NCBI GenBank assembly: GCA_020465985.1
Contig: JAANYP010000388.1
Coordinates: 652,200 to 716,199, forward strand
Length of the DNA: 64,000 nt
Source of the DNA: Centrapalus pauciflorus
Taxonomy: Eukaryota; Streptophyta; Magnoliopsida; Asterales; Asteraceae
Reading direction: 5' to 3'
A program made the translations under genes and the position numbers. Shown one piece after another: positions 1 through 12,065 of the stretch; within the stretch, counting starts at the first letter, position 1, and each line of letters begins with the position of its first letter. The notes below the pieces were generated by a model. It had not been told where the DNA came from. It made no database searches and saw nothing but the letters and a program-made list of their open reading frames with translations.

Positions 1-3000
1 CACTTCAGGAGTGAGTGCCCGAAATTGAAAAATGGTGGAGGAGCTCAGGGGAGAGCTTTTGAATTAGGAGCAGGTGACGCTCGTCAGGATCCCCATGTGG
101 TATCAGGTACGTTTCTTTTAAATTACATTTACGCTTACGTACTCTTTGATACTGGGGCTGATAGGAGCTTTATATCTGATAACTTTAGTAAGCAATTGAA
201 CGCCACTCCTTTTCCCTTAGACAACTCTTATACTATAGAGCTAGCTGACGGCAAAATAATAAAGGCAAATAGTATTATTAAGGAATGCACGCTGAAGTTG
301 GCAGATCACCCCTTTAAGATAGACTTGATGCCTATAGAACTCGGAAGTTTTGATATAGTAATTGGTACGGATTGGTTGTCACATAATCATGCCGAGATTT
401 TGTGCGGTAAGAAAGTGGTACGGATACCACTCCACAAGAAGAAGGTCCTAACAGTCCAAGGGGAAAGAAAGAACCGTCAGCTGAATGTCATATCCGGCCT
501 AAGAACATTAAAGTGTCTTAGAAAAGGATGCCATGCAGTACTAGTACAGATTGCAGAAAAAGAGTCGGAGGAGAAACAAATCGAGGATATTCCAGTGGTT
601 TGTGACTATCCGAAGGCCTTCCCGGAAGATTTGTGTGGGCTTCCGCCAGCTAGGCAAGTGGAGTTCCAAATCGATTTGGTGCCGGGAGCTGCACTGGTCA
701 CAAGAGCCCCATACAGACTCGCTCCTTCTGAAATGCAAGAGCTATCCAATCAACTACAAGAGTTGATGGATAAAGGATTCATTCGACCAAGTTCCTCACC
801 TTGGGGAGCTCCGGTCTTATTTGTGAAAAAGAAAGACGGATCCTTCAGAATGTGCATAGACTACGGAGAGCTAAATAAGTTAACGGTAAAGAACCGCTAC
901 CCCCTTCCCAGAATTGACGACCTGTTTGACCAACTACAGGGATCTAGCTTCTACTCTAAGATTGATCTGCGATCCGGTTATCATCAAGTGAAGGTTCGGG
1001 AAGAAGACATTCCCAAGACAGCGTTCAGAACTCGTTATGGACATTACAAATTTCAGGTGATGCCATTCGGTTTGACCAACGCACCAGCCGTATTCATGGA
1101 CCTCATGAATCGAGTGTGAAAACCGTATCTAGACAAATTTGTAATGGTGTTCATAGACGATATCCTCATCTATTCCAGAAATAAAGAGGAGCACAAACAA
1201 CATCTCAAGCTGATCTTGGAGTTGTTAGAGTAGGAACAGTTATACGCCAAATTTTCAAAATGTGAATTTTGGTTGCGAGAAGTTAAATTCCTTGGACATG
1301 TGATCAACAGCCAGGGAATCCAAGTTGACCCATCAGAAATCGAGGCCATAAAGAACTGGGAAACTCCTATAAATCCCACGGAAATTCGCCAATTTCTAGG
1401 ACTTGCCGGTTATTATAGGCGATTTATTGAAAACTTCTCAAAGATAGTATATCGGGGTGAAGAGCTGGAAAAGGCGTTTCAACAGTTAAAGCAAAGATTG
1501 TGTAGTGCACCAATTCTGTCCTTACCTGAAGGGACAGAAAATTTTGTGGTCTACTATGATGCCTCACACAACGGATTAGGTTGTATGCTCATGCAAAAGG
1601 ATAAAGTCATTGCTTACGCATCACGGCAACTCAAAATCCACGAGGTGAACTATACGACTCATGACTTGGAGTTCGGAGCAGTGGTGTTTGCTCTTAAAAT
1701 ATGGAGGCACTACCTGTACGGAACTAAGTGCACGGTCTTCACAGAGCAAAAAAGCCTTCAACATATAAAAAGAATCAGAAAGAGTTAAATATGAGGCAAT
1801 GTCGTTGGGTTGAGCTGCTTAGCGATTACGACTTCGAGATTCATTATCATCCGGGGAAGGCGAATGTTGTAGCTGATGCCCTGAGCTGAAAGGAACAGGT
1901 TAAACCTTTGAGAATCCGAGCTTTGGTCATGACTATACAGTCAAACCTAAACTCTCAAGTCCGCGAGGCACAAGAAGAAGCAGTCAAGGAGGGTAATCTA
2001 CTGAATGAAGCCATGAGAGGAATGGATAAGCAGTGTGAAATCAAGCCAGATGGATGTTGGTACTTCATAGGCAGAATTTGGCTACCAAAATTCGGAGGAG
2101 TAAGGAAGCTGGTCATGGATGAAAGGCATAAAACAACATATGCTATTCATCCAAGGTTGGATAAGATGTACCACGACTTGAAGGGAATGTACTGGTGGCC
2201 AAACATGAAGGCTGACATTGCTACATATGTTAGCAAGTGCTTAACGTGTTTTAAAATTAAGGTTGAGCACCAGAAACCATTAGGATTGTTAGTTCAACCA
2301 GAAATACCCCAGTGGAAGTGGGAGAACATCACCATGGACTTCATCACCAAGTTGTTAAAGACTTCTGGAGATTATGACACCATTTGGGTGAATGTGGATC
2401 GACTTACCAAGACCGCACACTTCTTGCCAATCAAGGAGACGGATAAGATGGATAAGTTAACACGAATCTATCTTAAAGAAGTCGTCTTAAGGCATGGAGT
2501 GCCAGTATCAATTATATCAGACAGGGACAGCCAGTTCACGTCAAGATTTTGGCAATCGTTGCAAGAACACTGGGTACACGCATGGATATGAGCACAGCCT
2601 ATCACCCGCAGACGGATGGTCAGAGTGAAAGGACGATTCAGACTTTGGAAGATATTCTAAGGGCATGTGTTATCGACTTTGGCAAAAGTTGGGACACACA
2701 TGCCATTAGTCGAGTTTTCCTATAACAATAGCTATGACTCGAGCATTAAGACCGCTCCATTCGAGGCACTCAATGGGCGAAAGTGTCGATCACCACTTTG
2801 TTGGGCTGAGGTGGGAGATAGTCAGATTACTGGACCCGAGATCATCCAGGAGACTACAGAAAATATAGCCCAGATTAAAAATCGATTAAAGATCGCGCGG
2901 GATCGACTATAAAAGCTATGCCGATGTTCGACGGAAGGATTTGGAATTCCAAGAGGGAGATCAAGTAATGTTGAAAGTCTCACCTTCGAAGGGCGTAATC

Positions 3001-3345
3001 CGATTTGGGAAATGAGGAAAACTCTATCCTCGTTATATCGGACCATTCAAGATCACCAAAAGAATTGGCCCGGTAGCCTACCGACTCGATTTGCCCCCAG
3101 AGCTTAGTAACTTTCATAATACCTTCCACGTATCCAACCTTAAGAAGTGTGTGGCTGATGAAACACTCGTTATACCCATGAACAAGCTGGAACTAGATGA
3201 CAAGTTGAACTTCATTGAACAACCTGTAGAAATAATGGACCGAGAAGTCAAGAAACTAAAACACAACCGGATCCCGATAATAAAAGTCAGATGGAACTCT
3301 AAGCGAGGTCCTGAGTTTACATGGGAACGCGAAGATCAGTTCTGA
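1..3345 (+). pseudogene. Ty3/gypsy (chromovirus-type) gag-pol, element A, 5' truncated and broken
   Basis: The window opens inside the last Gag zinc knuckle (HFRSECPK) and runs through protease (DTGADRSF near 160), reverse transcriptase (VKKKDGSFRMCIDY; SGYHQV; MPFGLTNAP), RNase H (YYDASHNGLG) and integrase (HHCC-like zinc region near 2130-2260, MDFITK, ISDRDSQFTS), ending in a chromodomain-like tail (IIKVRWNSKRGPEFTWERED) at 3290-3345. In the family this polyprotein makes and integrates the element's cDNA. It is dead here. Against sister copy B there are stops at 1117 (TGT to TGA) and 1231, a ~39-bp deletion near 1449, a 2-bp insertion near 1765, a TGA at 1887, compensating indels at about 2570-2700, and a shift near 2910. 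The rest of gag and the 5' LTR lie outside the window. Confidence 0.93.
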
Positions 3346-3422
3346 AAAAAATACCCTCATCTGTTCTCAAATACTCAAGCAGTGGAGAACACGAGCTAAT
3401 TTCGGGACGAAATTCCCTTAAC

Positions 3423-3432
3423 AATGGGAGAC
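3423..3432 (+). other. Polypurine tract of element A
   Basis: AATGGGAGAC lies directly before the LTR start TGTAACAG. The sister copy B has the better purine run AGGGGGAGACTG at the same place, so this copy has mutated. In the family the tract primes plus-strand DNA synthesis. Confidence 0.75.
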
Positions 3433-3986
3433 TGTAACAGCCGGCATTAAACCAGGTTAGCAACTTCGATCTAATCAGTATTTAATAGCCAATTATAATC
3501 TAATCAGTGGTCATTAGAAATTAATCAAAGTGATTAACAATGTTCATTAGAAAATTCAACTCAATTAGAATCAAATTCATCGGTGCGATGAATCGGGAAA
3601 TCAATTAATCCGATCGATTTACGATATGAGGGATTAATTCAACTAAGTACATAATTAAATTATGATTACTGAGACTAATTATACACTAATATAATTACTT
3701 AACATTAATTATGCAAGACTAAAACAATTCATTAAAACAATGCATCCAAAAGTATTTATGAAATTACAAGAAAAGGGAAATACAAGAATACATTTCTAAA
3801 TACTTTTATACAAAAAGAAACATGAAAATACATGTATTGGCTGGCACTATAGGGGTGCTTTTTAGAGGTTGACTTTAATATTTTATTACAAAAGTCATAT
3901 TCACTTTAAACACCATCATTTTGTTTAAAAGTGCACTCTACCTTTTCATCCCATGCTTTTCATCATTTGAAAGACCAAATTTCTTC

Positions 3987-3994
3987 TATAAATA
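3987..3994 (+). promoter_or_regulatory. TATA box in LTR A
   Basis: CTATAAATAG sits about 550 bp into the LTR. It is followed 50-60 bp later by a CT-rich stretch (TCTATCTCTCTCTC), the usual layout at the U3/R boundary of plant LTRs. The same block is present in LTR B on the other strand. Confidence 0.7.
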
Positions 3995-4845
3995 GAGAAG
4001 CTTTTCATTCATTTTAATCACACCAAAAACTCTTCTATCTCTCTCTCAAAATCCGGCTCCATCACACACACACTAGAACCCATCTTCTTTCAAGTGTTCT
4101 TCAAGAAATTCAAGTTTTCTTGGTGCATATCATGCAAAGATTTCAACTACTACCCAAAATCATACTCTAAATACATCAAAGTAAGTAAATACTAGCTTAT
4201 CTCATCTTATATTTATGTTTATATAAGTCTTTCATAATATATATAATCGCCAACAACAACAAGTTTCATAAAAACTCAAGTTTATAAATTTCTAGTTTTT
4301 TTTTTTTTTGTTTTGAAGTTGTTTCTTCAAATGTGTTTATAAAAATATAAACACATCATATAAGTGAAAACATTATGAAAACAAGTGATATATAGGTGTT
4401 TTATAACTTTTATACAAGTAGTCTTTGAATAAACAACAAGAATCATAAGTTATTTCAAGTTTATAAACTGCGGATTTTCGGCAGAAAATTTATATCGACT
4501 TTGAAAAATCATAACTAATTCATAACTTAACAAAATGAGTTGACTCTTGTCTCACAAGTTAAATCTATGTCTTAACCATAGATCTGGAAGTTTTCATAAT
4601 TTATTTTGGAGTTTAAGACCTCCAGAAATTATTTGGGAAACCGAAAGTTTGACAGCTCAAAAATGGCCAACATAGGGTTTTGAACAAGCTTTTTCACCAA
4701 CCTAAACATCTTGAAAAATGGCCGTTCTTGATTCTAAAAATCCTTTGTATATAGTAGTTTAATTTCCTAGAAAACCAAAGCCTAAAACGTTTTGGAGCTT
4801 GGTCAAAAACAACCTCAAAGTAGGCCGAAAAACCTCCGAAAAAGC

Positions 4846-4852
<7 letters not shown>

Positions 4853-4927
<75 letters not shown>
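4853..4927. repeat. (AT)n microsatellite in LTR A
   Basis: An uninterrupted AT dinucleotide run of about 75 bp. The homologous site in LTR B is also an AT array, and there it has received a MITE. Confidence 0.97.
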
Positions 4928-4931
<4 letters not shown>

Positions 4932-4988
4932 TGACGTTTTAAGCGGGTTTTATTTATAAACTTGTAATGTTGGGTGATTTAAGATATA

Positions 4989-4991
<3 letters not shown>

Positions 4992-5074
<83 letters not shown>
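4992..5074. repeat. Second (AT)n microsatellite in LTR A
   Basis: About 83 bp of pure TA repeat. The corresponding place in LTR B has only a short AT stretch, so the array has expanded or contracted since the copies diverged. Confidence 0.97.
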
Positions 5075-5076
<2 letters not shown>

Positions 5077-5966
5077 CATATATTAGAGTTATTAAGTCCC
5101 TATTATCATTTAGGGCTCGATTAAACACACCTGGTGCATCACCCATCAACTTACGCTAAAATAGCATTTTATGCTCGTTTTTGCCATCGCTCTCTCGGTG
5201 AGTCCTCATAGCCCCTATTTTCACAATGTTATGTTTTGGGGTTGAAATACATGCTTCGTTTTTATATGGACACGAAAACAACTTCATTTCTAATATGTAT
5301 TACACATGTGGTTCCATCAGCCCTTATATCATGCATGAACCGTTAATTTCATTTATTTGTAAGCGCGAATATATTGTGGATAGATCTATCGGGAGTCATA
5401 TCCCCCATTCAGGTTAGTTCGGTTCGGCTAACAGCGAGTGTATAAATATTTAACACACGATATTAGGTATGGGAATACTGCACAGGGCAAACTTATTTTT
5501 AATTAAGCTTCGGTTGCATGACGGTTTATATGTAATACATAACATGGAATTTACGATTTTATAAATTCAAATTTAACTGTTGTTGTCCATACAAGTCAGA
5601 TTTAAGTGTAAACCTATGAGCTCACCAATAATTTTTGTTGACGTATTTTAGCGTGTATTTTCAGGAAACTAAGGCAAGTGTGCCTTCAGACGTATTTTCT
5701 TTCAAGCTTCCGCATCTATGGAGTCGCATGCATTTTCAAAACTACCGGAGATTTAGCTGCGTTATTTTGAATACTTTAATTATGTAATTAAATCTCTGTA
5801 TTGTGCGAACTTCATTTCTTCATATCAGACTATGTAAAACATTGCTATATTTTAAAGTTTTAACGATGTATTTTAAAAACGTCCATATAGTGGTCGTTCG
5901 TTATGATTATGGTTATGCTTCCGCGACGTCGTGCTTCGTTGCCAACCGAGGTAACGTGGTGTGACA

Positions 5967-8044
5967 GTATGCGTAATCCAGAGTAACTTGACCTTAGTAT
6001 ATTTTTCTTTCTTTTTATAGTAAGTTAGCAGTTTAGTAAAATTTATTTCCTTTTTAAGTAAGTTTAGTAAATTTCGGTATTAGCATACTCTTACTTATGA
6101 AAAACAAAAGAAAAATGAGAGAAAACCAGAAAAAGCTCAAAAGAAGAGAATAATAGAAAATAGAGTTATGTCTTAGATACATAGGTTCAAAGTGACAAAA
6201 ATTAGCCCAGTCGATACAATCTCTAAGTGTTAAGCTTTCACACATAATGCACCTTAAACTCTAAGTGATGTACATTTTCTTGTTTGATGTGCTGGTAGGC
6301 ATAATACACAAAGGGAATCTCAAAAGCTAATAAAATATTCAAGAGAAAAAGTCATATGTGTAACTAACTTACATGTATGACCTAATGGTCTTAATTTTTA
6401 TGTTAGAGACATACAAACAATGATTCTAAATGAGGCATGCAAATTTTCTGGGGGGTGTATAGTCACATCAGATACATCTTAAAGAAAAGAAAAGAAAAGA
6501 AAATTTTGATAGTAAGGATAGAGTCAAAACAAGTCACTCTGTTGTACGTAAGTACAGACCTGTGCCTCTGGTTTGACTCGAGTTAGCATGATAAGTCGCT
6601 TTGTTGTACGTCAGTACAGACCTGTCACCGCTGTCTTGCTAGCTTTAAATAAACCTTAAGACAAATGAAGACACTCTATTGTATGTAAATACAGAATTGT
6701 GTCCGACGTTTGCCTTTTAAAGAAAATTTGCAATACCGAAAAGTTATAATCATTGTGTGTATGCCTTGATCATAAAAGTATGTCTAACTATAGGACACGT
6801 AAGGTAGTTTCTTGATAAATAAAAAGGCAAAGGGATATTCCTAAGTGTAAAATGTTTAAAGGGGAAAATCATACCAACAATCGACTTGGAATATATATCA
6901 CGACAAACAATCAAAGGAATTAAAAATTCCTAAGTGTGAAAGTGTAATACTGAAAGTGCGTATTGACACCGCTATCTGATTGAACCTTCTTTGACTTTCT
7001 CGCCAAAAATATTCTGTTAAGTGTATAGTTTGTAAAAGTATTTTTGAGTAGCTTAAGTTTAAAATTTTTAGTCAAACTTTATTTTACATTATTTTATTTT
7101 ATTTTTATTTTTATTTTTATTTTTTTATTTTATTTTATTTATTTTTATTTTATTTTACTTTAGGTAGGAAAAAGGTCAAAGTTACTAGGATGCATTTTTG
7201 GTTAACTAAACAAACATGGCGTGAACATCTATTGCTTGGTGTAAATAATTTTGCAAGGTTTGTTCCGTTACACGAAAAAGGTGAAAAAGTTGAATTTTAT
7301 TCAAGGATTTTCAAAATTTTCAATTGTATTCGAATTTAAGACAAATTCGAATTAACCTTCGAATCCGTCAGGAAATTCGAATTTAATGCAAGTTCGAATG
7401 TAGTTGGTATAAATAGGTCAACAGTGAATCATTCAATTCACCAACCTTCGATTTTATATCTTCGAACTTCTGTCCATGCGATTTCGAACTTAGCTTTTCG
7501 AACATGCCGTTTCGAGTTTATTACTATTTCACGAAGTTTTGCTCGTTGTTTTCGAATCTACCAACACACTTAGGTATAATAATCAGTATTATACAAAGTT
7601 TGGATAGTTTAGGACTCATTTATAGCAAAAAATCGACTTTATTTGAAGGTTTTTGGGTTTATACTTTGTGGTTCAAAATCACAAGTTTTAACCGGTGAAA
7701 CTTCAAATAAAGCACATATAACTTCGATTAGAACCCAATAGGACTAGACTATACTATTCATTAAGTCAAATGGGATTAAAATCTTGGATTTTGTTTTGAA
7801 AGTGACCGACTTCGAACATGTTCATCATGTTCGAACTTGACAGAAACTTTATTAAAATATCTACAAATTCGAATTCAGTCAAATTCGAACATAGCCTTCG
7901 AATTTGTTATAAATTCGAATGCCATTATAAAATAAATTTAAACTTGTAGAAATTCGAATGTGTTGGATTTCGAACTTGTGTAAGTTCGAAATAAAGCAAA
8001 TTCAAAATTAAACAAGGTTCAATTTCATTTTTTTCTAATATTGG
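5967..8044 (+). other. Non-coding spacer upstream of the element E accessory ORF
   Basis: I see no supportable gene in these 2 kb. It holds an (AAAAG)n run at 6481-6503, three related hairpin-bearing repeats at 6533-6704, several copies of a CTAAGTGT-like motif between 6220 and 7020, a (TTTTA)n low-complexity tract at 7080-7166, and a zone rich in TTCGAA between 7320 and 8000. By position it is the pol-to-accessory-ORF spacer of element E; the pol itself would lie to the left of inserted element A. That assignment is inference. Confidence 0.5.
6533..6704 (+). repeat. Three imperfect repeats with a GTAC palindrome core
   Basis: Units begin near 6533, 6594 and 6670. Each has the pattern CACTCTGTTGTACGTAAGTA followed by CAGACCTGTG, with changes. 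The core TGTAC...GTACA can fold into a short hairpin. Core starts are at 6542, 6604 and 6679, a spacing of 62 and 75 bp. The third unit is the most diverged. Confidence 0.7.
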
Positions 8045-8063
8045 TTGTTGTTTCTATATGCAG
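8036..8063 (+). promoter_or_regulatory. Putative 3' splice site before the E accessory ORF
   Basis: A CTAAT branch-point-like motif, a T-rich tract and TTTCTATATGCAG end at 8063, with the ATG at 8066. This matches a plant intron acceptor and suggests that the ORF is expressed from a spliced subgenomic mRNA. The donor is not in the window or not identifiable. This rests on sequence pattern only. Confidence 0.5.
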
Positions 8064-8065
8064 AT

Positions 8066-10963
8066 ATGGGTGATCGCTCATTCTTCAATAAGCATAACAT
8101 GGTGATGTCCGTCGATAGAGAGCTACCTGAAGCTCAACCATTCCGACAAATGGTTGAATTTTTGACGCATTCAAGGGTTGCTTATGCATTGACCCATAAC
8201 CTGCAGATAATCTTGCCGTATGTACGACAATTTTGGGAGCACCTCCAGGTAGACTGTTCAGTGACGCCTACAGTATTGCGAACAAGAGTTTGGGGGGGGG
8301 GGGCAGCCCATTGTATTCTCAGCTGATATGCTTCATCAGATACTTCAGCTAGGCTCCGAAGACCAGGAAGCGGGGCCCATTGATTTTCCAGTCCATATAA
8401 GGCAAGCGGCCTTTATACGTATGGGATACGCCCAAGATATAACCAAAGCCTCGTATGTGAAGAGTGGCTTAATCGGGCAATGGCGTTACCTGGTGCATGT
8501 GTTTATGGTTTGTTTTGCGCCGAAAAAGGCCGGTTTTGAATACATTGTGTCCAAGATGCAATCGGCTGTGATTGCATTGGTATATAACAAGCGCTTTATT
8601 TATTCAGAAATTTTCTTTACTGAGTTTGTGCATCAAATCACAGCTCCAGTCCGTGAAAGATTCTTGATGTACCCGCGCTTCGCAATGATGATTATACACC
8701 ACTTCTTGCCAAATCTGCCTCAACTTCTAGATACTCACGGCGTGGCCATTATAGATATGAGAATATTTGCTGACTGCCAGTCGCATAACGCACGCAGGGC
8801 TGAGCAGGTCAGGCCACAGGTGGCACCTTTGTTCGGAGCAGTTATTGACCCAGACTTTGTGGCTCCGGAAGGAGAAAAATGCGCAGGGGAAGCTCCTCAA
8901 CCGCAGCAACAGCCACCACAACAGCAATCGCGCAGGAGGCAAAGAGCTCCAACGAGACAAATTCCGGCATCAAGGTCATCCTCCAGCAGACTTTCAGAGT
9001 CTACGGCAGCAGGTCTATCAATGGACGTTGCAGGTCCTTCAACTTCAGCCCCAGGTATTGATCAGACAACGCAGACCCTTGAAGAGATATGGTCACAGGG
9101 GACTTCCGCAGAGCTCAACCTCACTGAACAACTGGTTCAGGATGTTCTAGATCCTCCAAAAGAGTATCGTGATGTATTCAGGGATATAGATGAATACCAG
9201 CCGCCGGAGGATGAGGGTATGGATACTGAGGTCCAAGGTGAAGGAGAAGAAGAAGGAGCACAGGCTGAGACTGAGACTGCAGGGCTTGATGAAAGTGCCT
9301 CGGAGTCTAGTTCTGATAGCGAGGATCCAAATATTCAAATCAGTAGATATGGATCTAGGCTAATGGTACACCGAAGGAGACAAACTTGACCGGCTCTGAT
9401 TGACGAAGAGACCGAAGATTCAGATTTCAAAGAGGAAGATGAAACTCCACTCGTGCCTAGGCATAGGGCGAGGAGGCACCGATTTATGTAGGGAGCTACA
9501 TCCACCTCAGCTCCTGAACCTGTAATACCAGCTGCTCAACCACCCATCACTCCATCACCAACTCCATCAATTCCATCAACATCATCGAGATTCATCGACA
9601 ATCAGTAGTTTACAGAGCTGAAGGGAAAGGTGGATTTCCAGACAGTCCAAATTTTCCAGCTATCTACAGCAGTGACAGAACTTCAAGCCCATAATGCCAG
9701 ACTTGATCAGGAAAATGCTAAGTTGAAAAAAACAGTAGCAGATCAAGCGTCTGAGATAAAAACAATGAAGATTCTCCTGGAGCAGTTAATGAAAAATCTA
9801 GAAGCTCAGGGGAGAGTAGCTGCAGAGAAGCTGAAGTGTTAAGAAAAGATGATGAAGGCAATGATCCCGATGTTGGAAGGGAAGGTGAGCTAGCAGATCT
9901 TTCGACTACTCAGCAGGCACTAATTCAGGGGGAGCCCAGTCAGTCTGGAATGGGAGAAGGAGTTGAAGGTGGAACTTCAAAGAATGTTGAGAGCGAAATG
10001 ATTGAAGCTCTAATGGATATTGAAGAAGAAGAATTAATATTCGATTTTGAGGATGAGATTGAGTATCTTGAAGAAGGGGAGTTCGTCCTAGAAGATGTTG
10101 CAGAGTGGAAATCTGATGAAGAGGTTCTAGAAGACGAAGACGATGATGTAGATGAAGTAATCATTCCTTCACAGCCTATCACAGAACAGTATGTACATAA
10201 TGATCAAAACATGATTGACATAGATGAAATTAAGTTGGCATCTGTGGATGATTCATAGTTTGATACAGCTGATAAAGAGCAAACCAGGGAAGATTTAATA
10301 AAGCTTTGGTTCCAAAAGGAAGAAAATAAATCAGAGCTAAAGATGAAGAAGAGGATGAGAGTACCACATTCTGGAAACCTCTCAGGTGGAATATTAAGCT
10401 AGTTCTTTGATAGAGAACTGCAGCTATTTGTGCTTCAAAGAAGAGACGGGATTCAGTATTTGAAGAGAACCTTGAAGGTTTATAATACATTGCCCAAATG
10501 CGAAGTAAAGGAACTGGCCTGGAAGGAGCTTATTAACTTGGGAGACGACCCCTACGCTGAAGTAATAGCAAAAATCATCATAAGGGAGGGGAGGTCTGGA
10601 AAGTTTGAAAGGATAAAGCCGAGGACAGGAAATAGAGTTGAAGATGAGTCAAGAATAGATCCCCATACAGGTAAACCTTGGGCTAGGATGGTTTATAAGC
10701 CAGTCCGATGTGTGAAGAGAGTACCGTTGAAGTCTATGCCATAGGATGTTCTTGGAAACATGAAGTGGTGGTATGTAGGCAATGAAACGGCTGAAGCAGT
10801 CATAGAGGATCGACAATTTTGAAAGTGGCAAAAGTTTCATGATCAACCAATTTTCTTCCATGAGGGCTGGAGATCTGAAGGTAGTAAGTTCCAAAAGATA
10901 GTTAGAGTTTGTATTGATCAAGGATTGTATGCAGGTAGTAGTTTATATAGTTCTAGTAGTTAG
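8066..10963 (+). pseudogene. Accessory (env-position) ORF of copia-like element E, broken
   Basis: A ~966-codon reading frame lies between the pol spacer and the polypurine tract. Residues ~1-260 form a globular domain (MVEFLTHSRVAYALTH, QWRYLVHVFMVCFAP, RFLMYPRFAMMIIHHF). It resembles proteins that some plant annotations label longin-like, a label I would not trust for function. A Gln/Pro and Ser-rich stretch, an acidic region, a coiled coil (9690-9825, LDQENAKLKKTVADQASEIK), a second acidic block and a conserved C-terminal part (10430-10963) follow. Damage: one extra G in a 12-G run at 8292-8303; TGA at 9387; TAG near 9490 and 9607; a frame change near 9836; and stops at 10256, about 10400, 10741 and about 10822. 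Its function is unknown. The N-terminal fold looks shared with the element C ORF. Confidence 0.75.
8292..8303 (+). repeat. 12-G homopolymer causing a frame change
   Basis: The frame is open before the run in one phase and after it in the next. Eleven Gs would join the two parts of the accessory ORF. Either real slippage or a base-calling error could explain it. Confidence 0.85.
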
Positions 10964-10993
10964 ACAAAATATAAATAGTTAGAAGCTATCGTC

Positions 10994-11003
10994 AAGGGGA
11001 GTC
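10994..11003 (+). other. Polypurine tract of element E
   Basis: AAGGGGAGTC lies immediately before the LTR start TGTTAGTGCATCC. It shows that the accessory ORF upstream belongs to this LTR element. Confidence 0.7.
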
Positions 11004-11578
11004 TGTTAGTGCATCCTGTGTGAGATAGCAGTCTGAGTATAGACAATATTTTGTAAAAGTCAATTTGCTCGTTATTGCATATTAACAAGTGTTGATATAT
11101 GTTTGTTGTATGTTTGATTATATATGTTTGATATTGATTGTATGTATGTTTGAACTTGGTGTAATGTGTTACAATAAGTTCAAACTTAAGTTCAAAGATA
11201 AGTTCAAAGATAAGTTCAAACATAAGTTCAAAGCATATGATTTGAATTTATGGAGGACAAGTTCGAAAGGCCTTGGGCTTATTCGAACTTGTCCTAGGCA
11301 AATTCGAACCAGGTGTTATAATTAAGGGTTAATTCGTTTAATTAATAAGTTTTTGCAGAAGATTAATCAGAGCTTTAGCAGAGGTGATCTCGAACTTGCA
11401 AGTGCAGAGAGTTTGTTCTTGGAGAGAATCATGTGTCGGGACGTTCCGTTGTTCGTCTATCACAGTGTGTGTCTCCGTGTTTCATGTGCGTGGTCTATCC
11501 GTCAAGCCACTAACGAGGATTCCGCACTCGTTGGACGGTGTCGCGTCAAGATAGGATCCATAGGAAGGCGACCTTACA
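11004..11578 (+). mobile_element. 3' LTR of copia-like element E (575 bp)
   Basis: TGTTAGTGCATCC...GCGACCTTACA. The inverted copy at 38083-38673 matches at both ends and through the middle, including TTCGAA-rich stretches and the conserved block CGAGGATTCCGCACTCGTTG. It lies directly after a polypurine tract. The candidate right target duplication is TGAAG, whose partner is not visible. A five-unit 12-bp tandem repeat lies at 11176-11235. Confidence 0.88.
11176..11235 (+). repeat. 12-bp tandem repeat (x5) in LTR E
   Basis: Five units of AAGTTCAAA plus a variable triplet (CTT, GAT, GAT, CAT, GCA). The inverted LTR at 38083-38673 has a shorter, less regular version, so the array is copy-specific. 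Confidence 0.85.
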
Positions 11579-12065
11579 TGAAGCAACCAACAGTTAGAGT
11601 TGGTTGTTGTTTCAAGGAAATTTCTATATTCGTTAGCATGCAGTTTTTAATAGTTGGTTTAAAATGGTTTTTGGCTCTCGGAATATTGGAAATAATTATG
11701 TATGTTGTGCTGCTGTATGAGATAAGTTTTCAACAGTGACCTTTTCATCATCCATTGCTTACATCTTTGATTAATAGAATAATCTTGTTAGTTAGTTCTA
11801 ACATGTAAGAGAGTTCATTGCTTTTGAGATAAGTTTTCAGCGTTTGCTATTTGCTTTTAAATAAAAGTGTAAGTAGTTGAAATACGACTATACAAGATCA
11901 TAAGTACATGACCACCTAAAACATTACCAATTTAGTGAAGTAATGAGTCCTAACAACATATTCTAAACATGAGACAGAAGCAGGTTCCTGCCTGAGTGAT
12001 ATATTTGTGTGTGTGGCAGCCAAGACCCCGAGACTATGTCCAAAATTCTAAGTCTAGGTCTAGGC
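11579..12065. other. Unassigned sequence
   Basis: AT-rich flank between LTR E and the hAT-like element. I see no coding signal or recognised repeat. It is probably older insertion-site sequence. Confidence 0.4.

Larger units (their letters stand above)
3433..5966 (+). mobile_element. 3' LTR of gypsy element A (2.5 kb)
   Basis: The LTR starts TGTAACAGCC after the polypurine tract and ends GTGGTGTGACA, so it has TG...CA termini. The inverted copy at 25316-28249 matches end to end and confirms both ends. It contains a TATA box at 3987, a CT-rich stretch just after it, and two long (AT)n tracts. The five bases after it (GTATG) are the candidate target duplication, but the left partner is outside the window. 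Because the E accessory ORF follows, element A probably inserted into element E. Confidence 0.9.

Noticed and set aside
1273..1788. Independent small genes inside elements A, B, C and F
   Set aside because: Each open piece aligns in order with a continuous pol in a sister copy, so they are fragments of one broken gene.
4853..5074. Origin or matrix-attachment site at the AT arrays
   Set aside because: The arrays are simple microsatellites in an LTR; nothing else supports such a role.
8727..8960. Minus-strand ORFs opposite the E accessory gene (also 9147-9338, 9940-10182)
   Set aside because: They mirror Gln- and acidic-rich codons of the plus-strand ORF and show no independent features.
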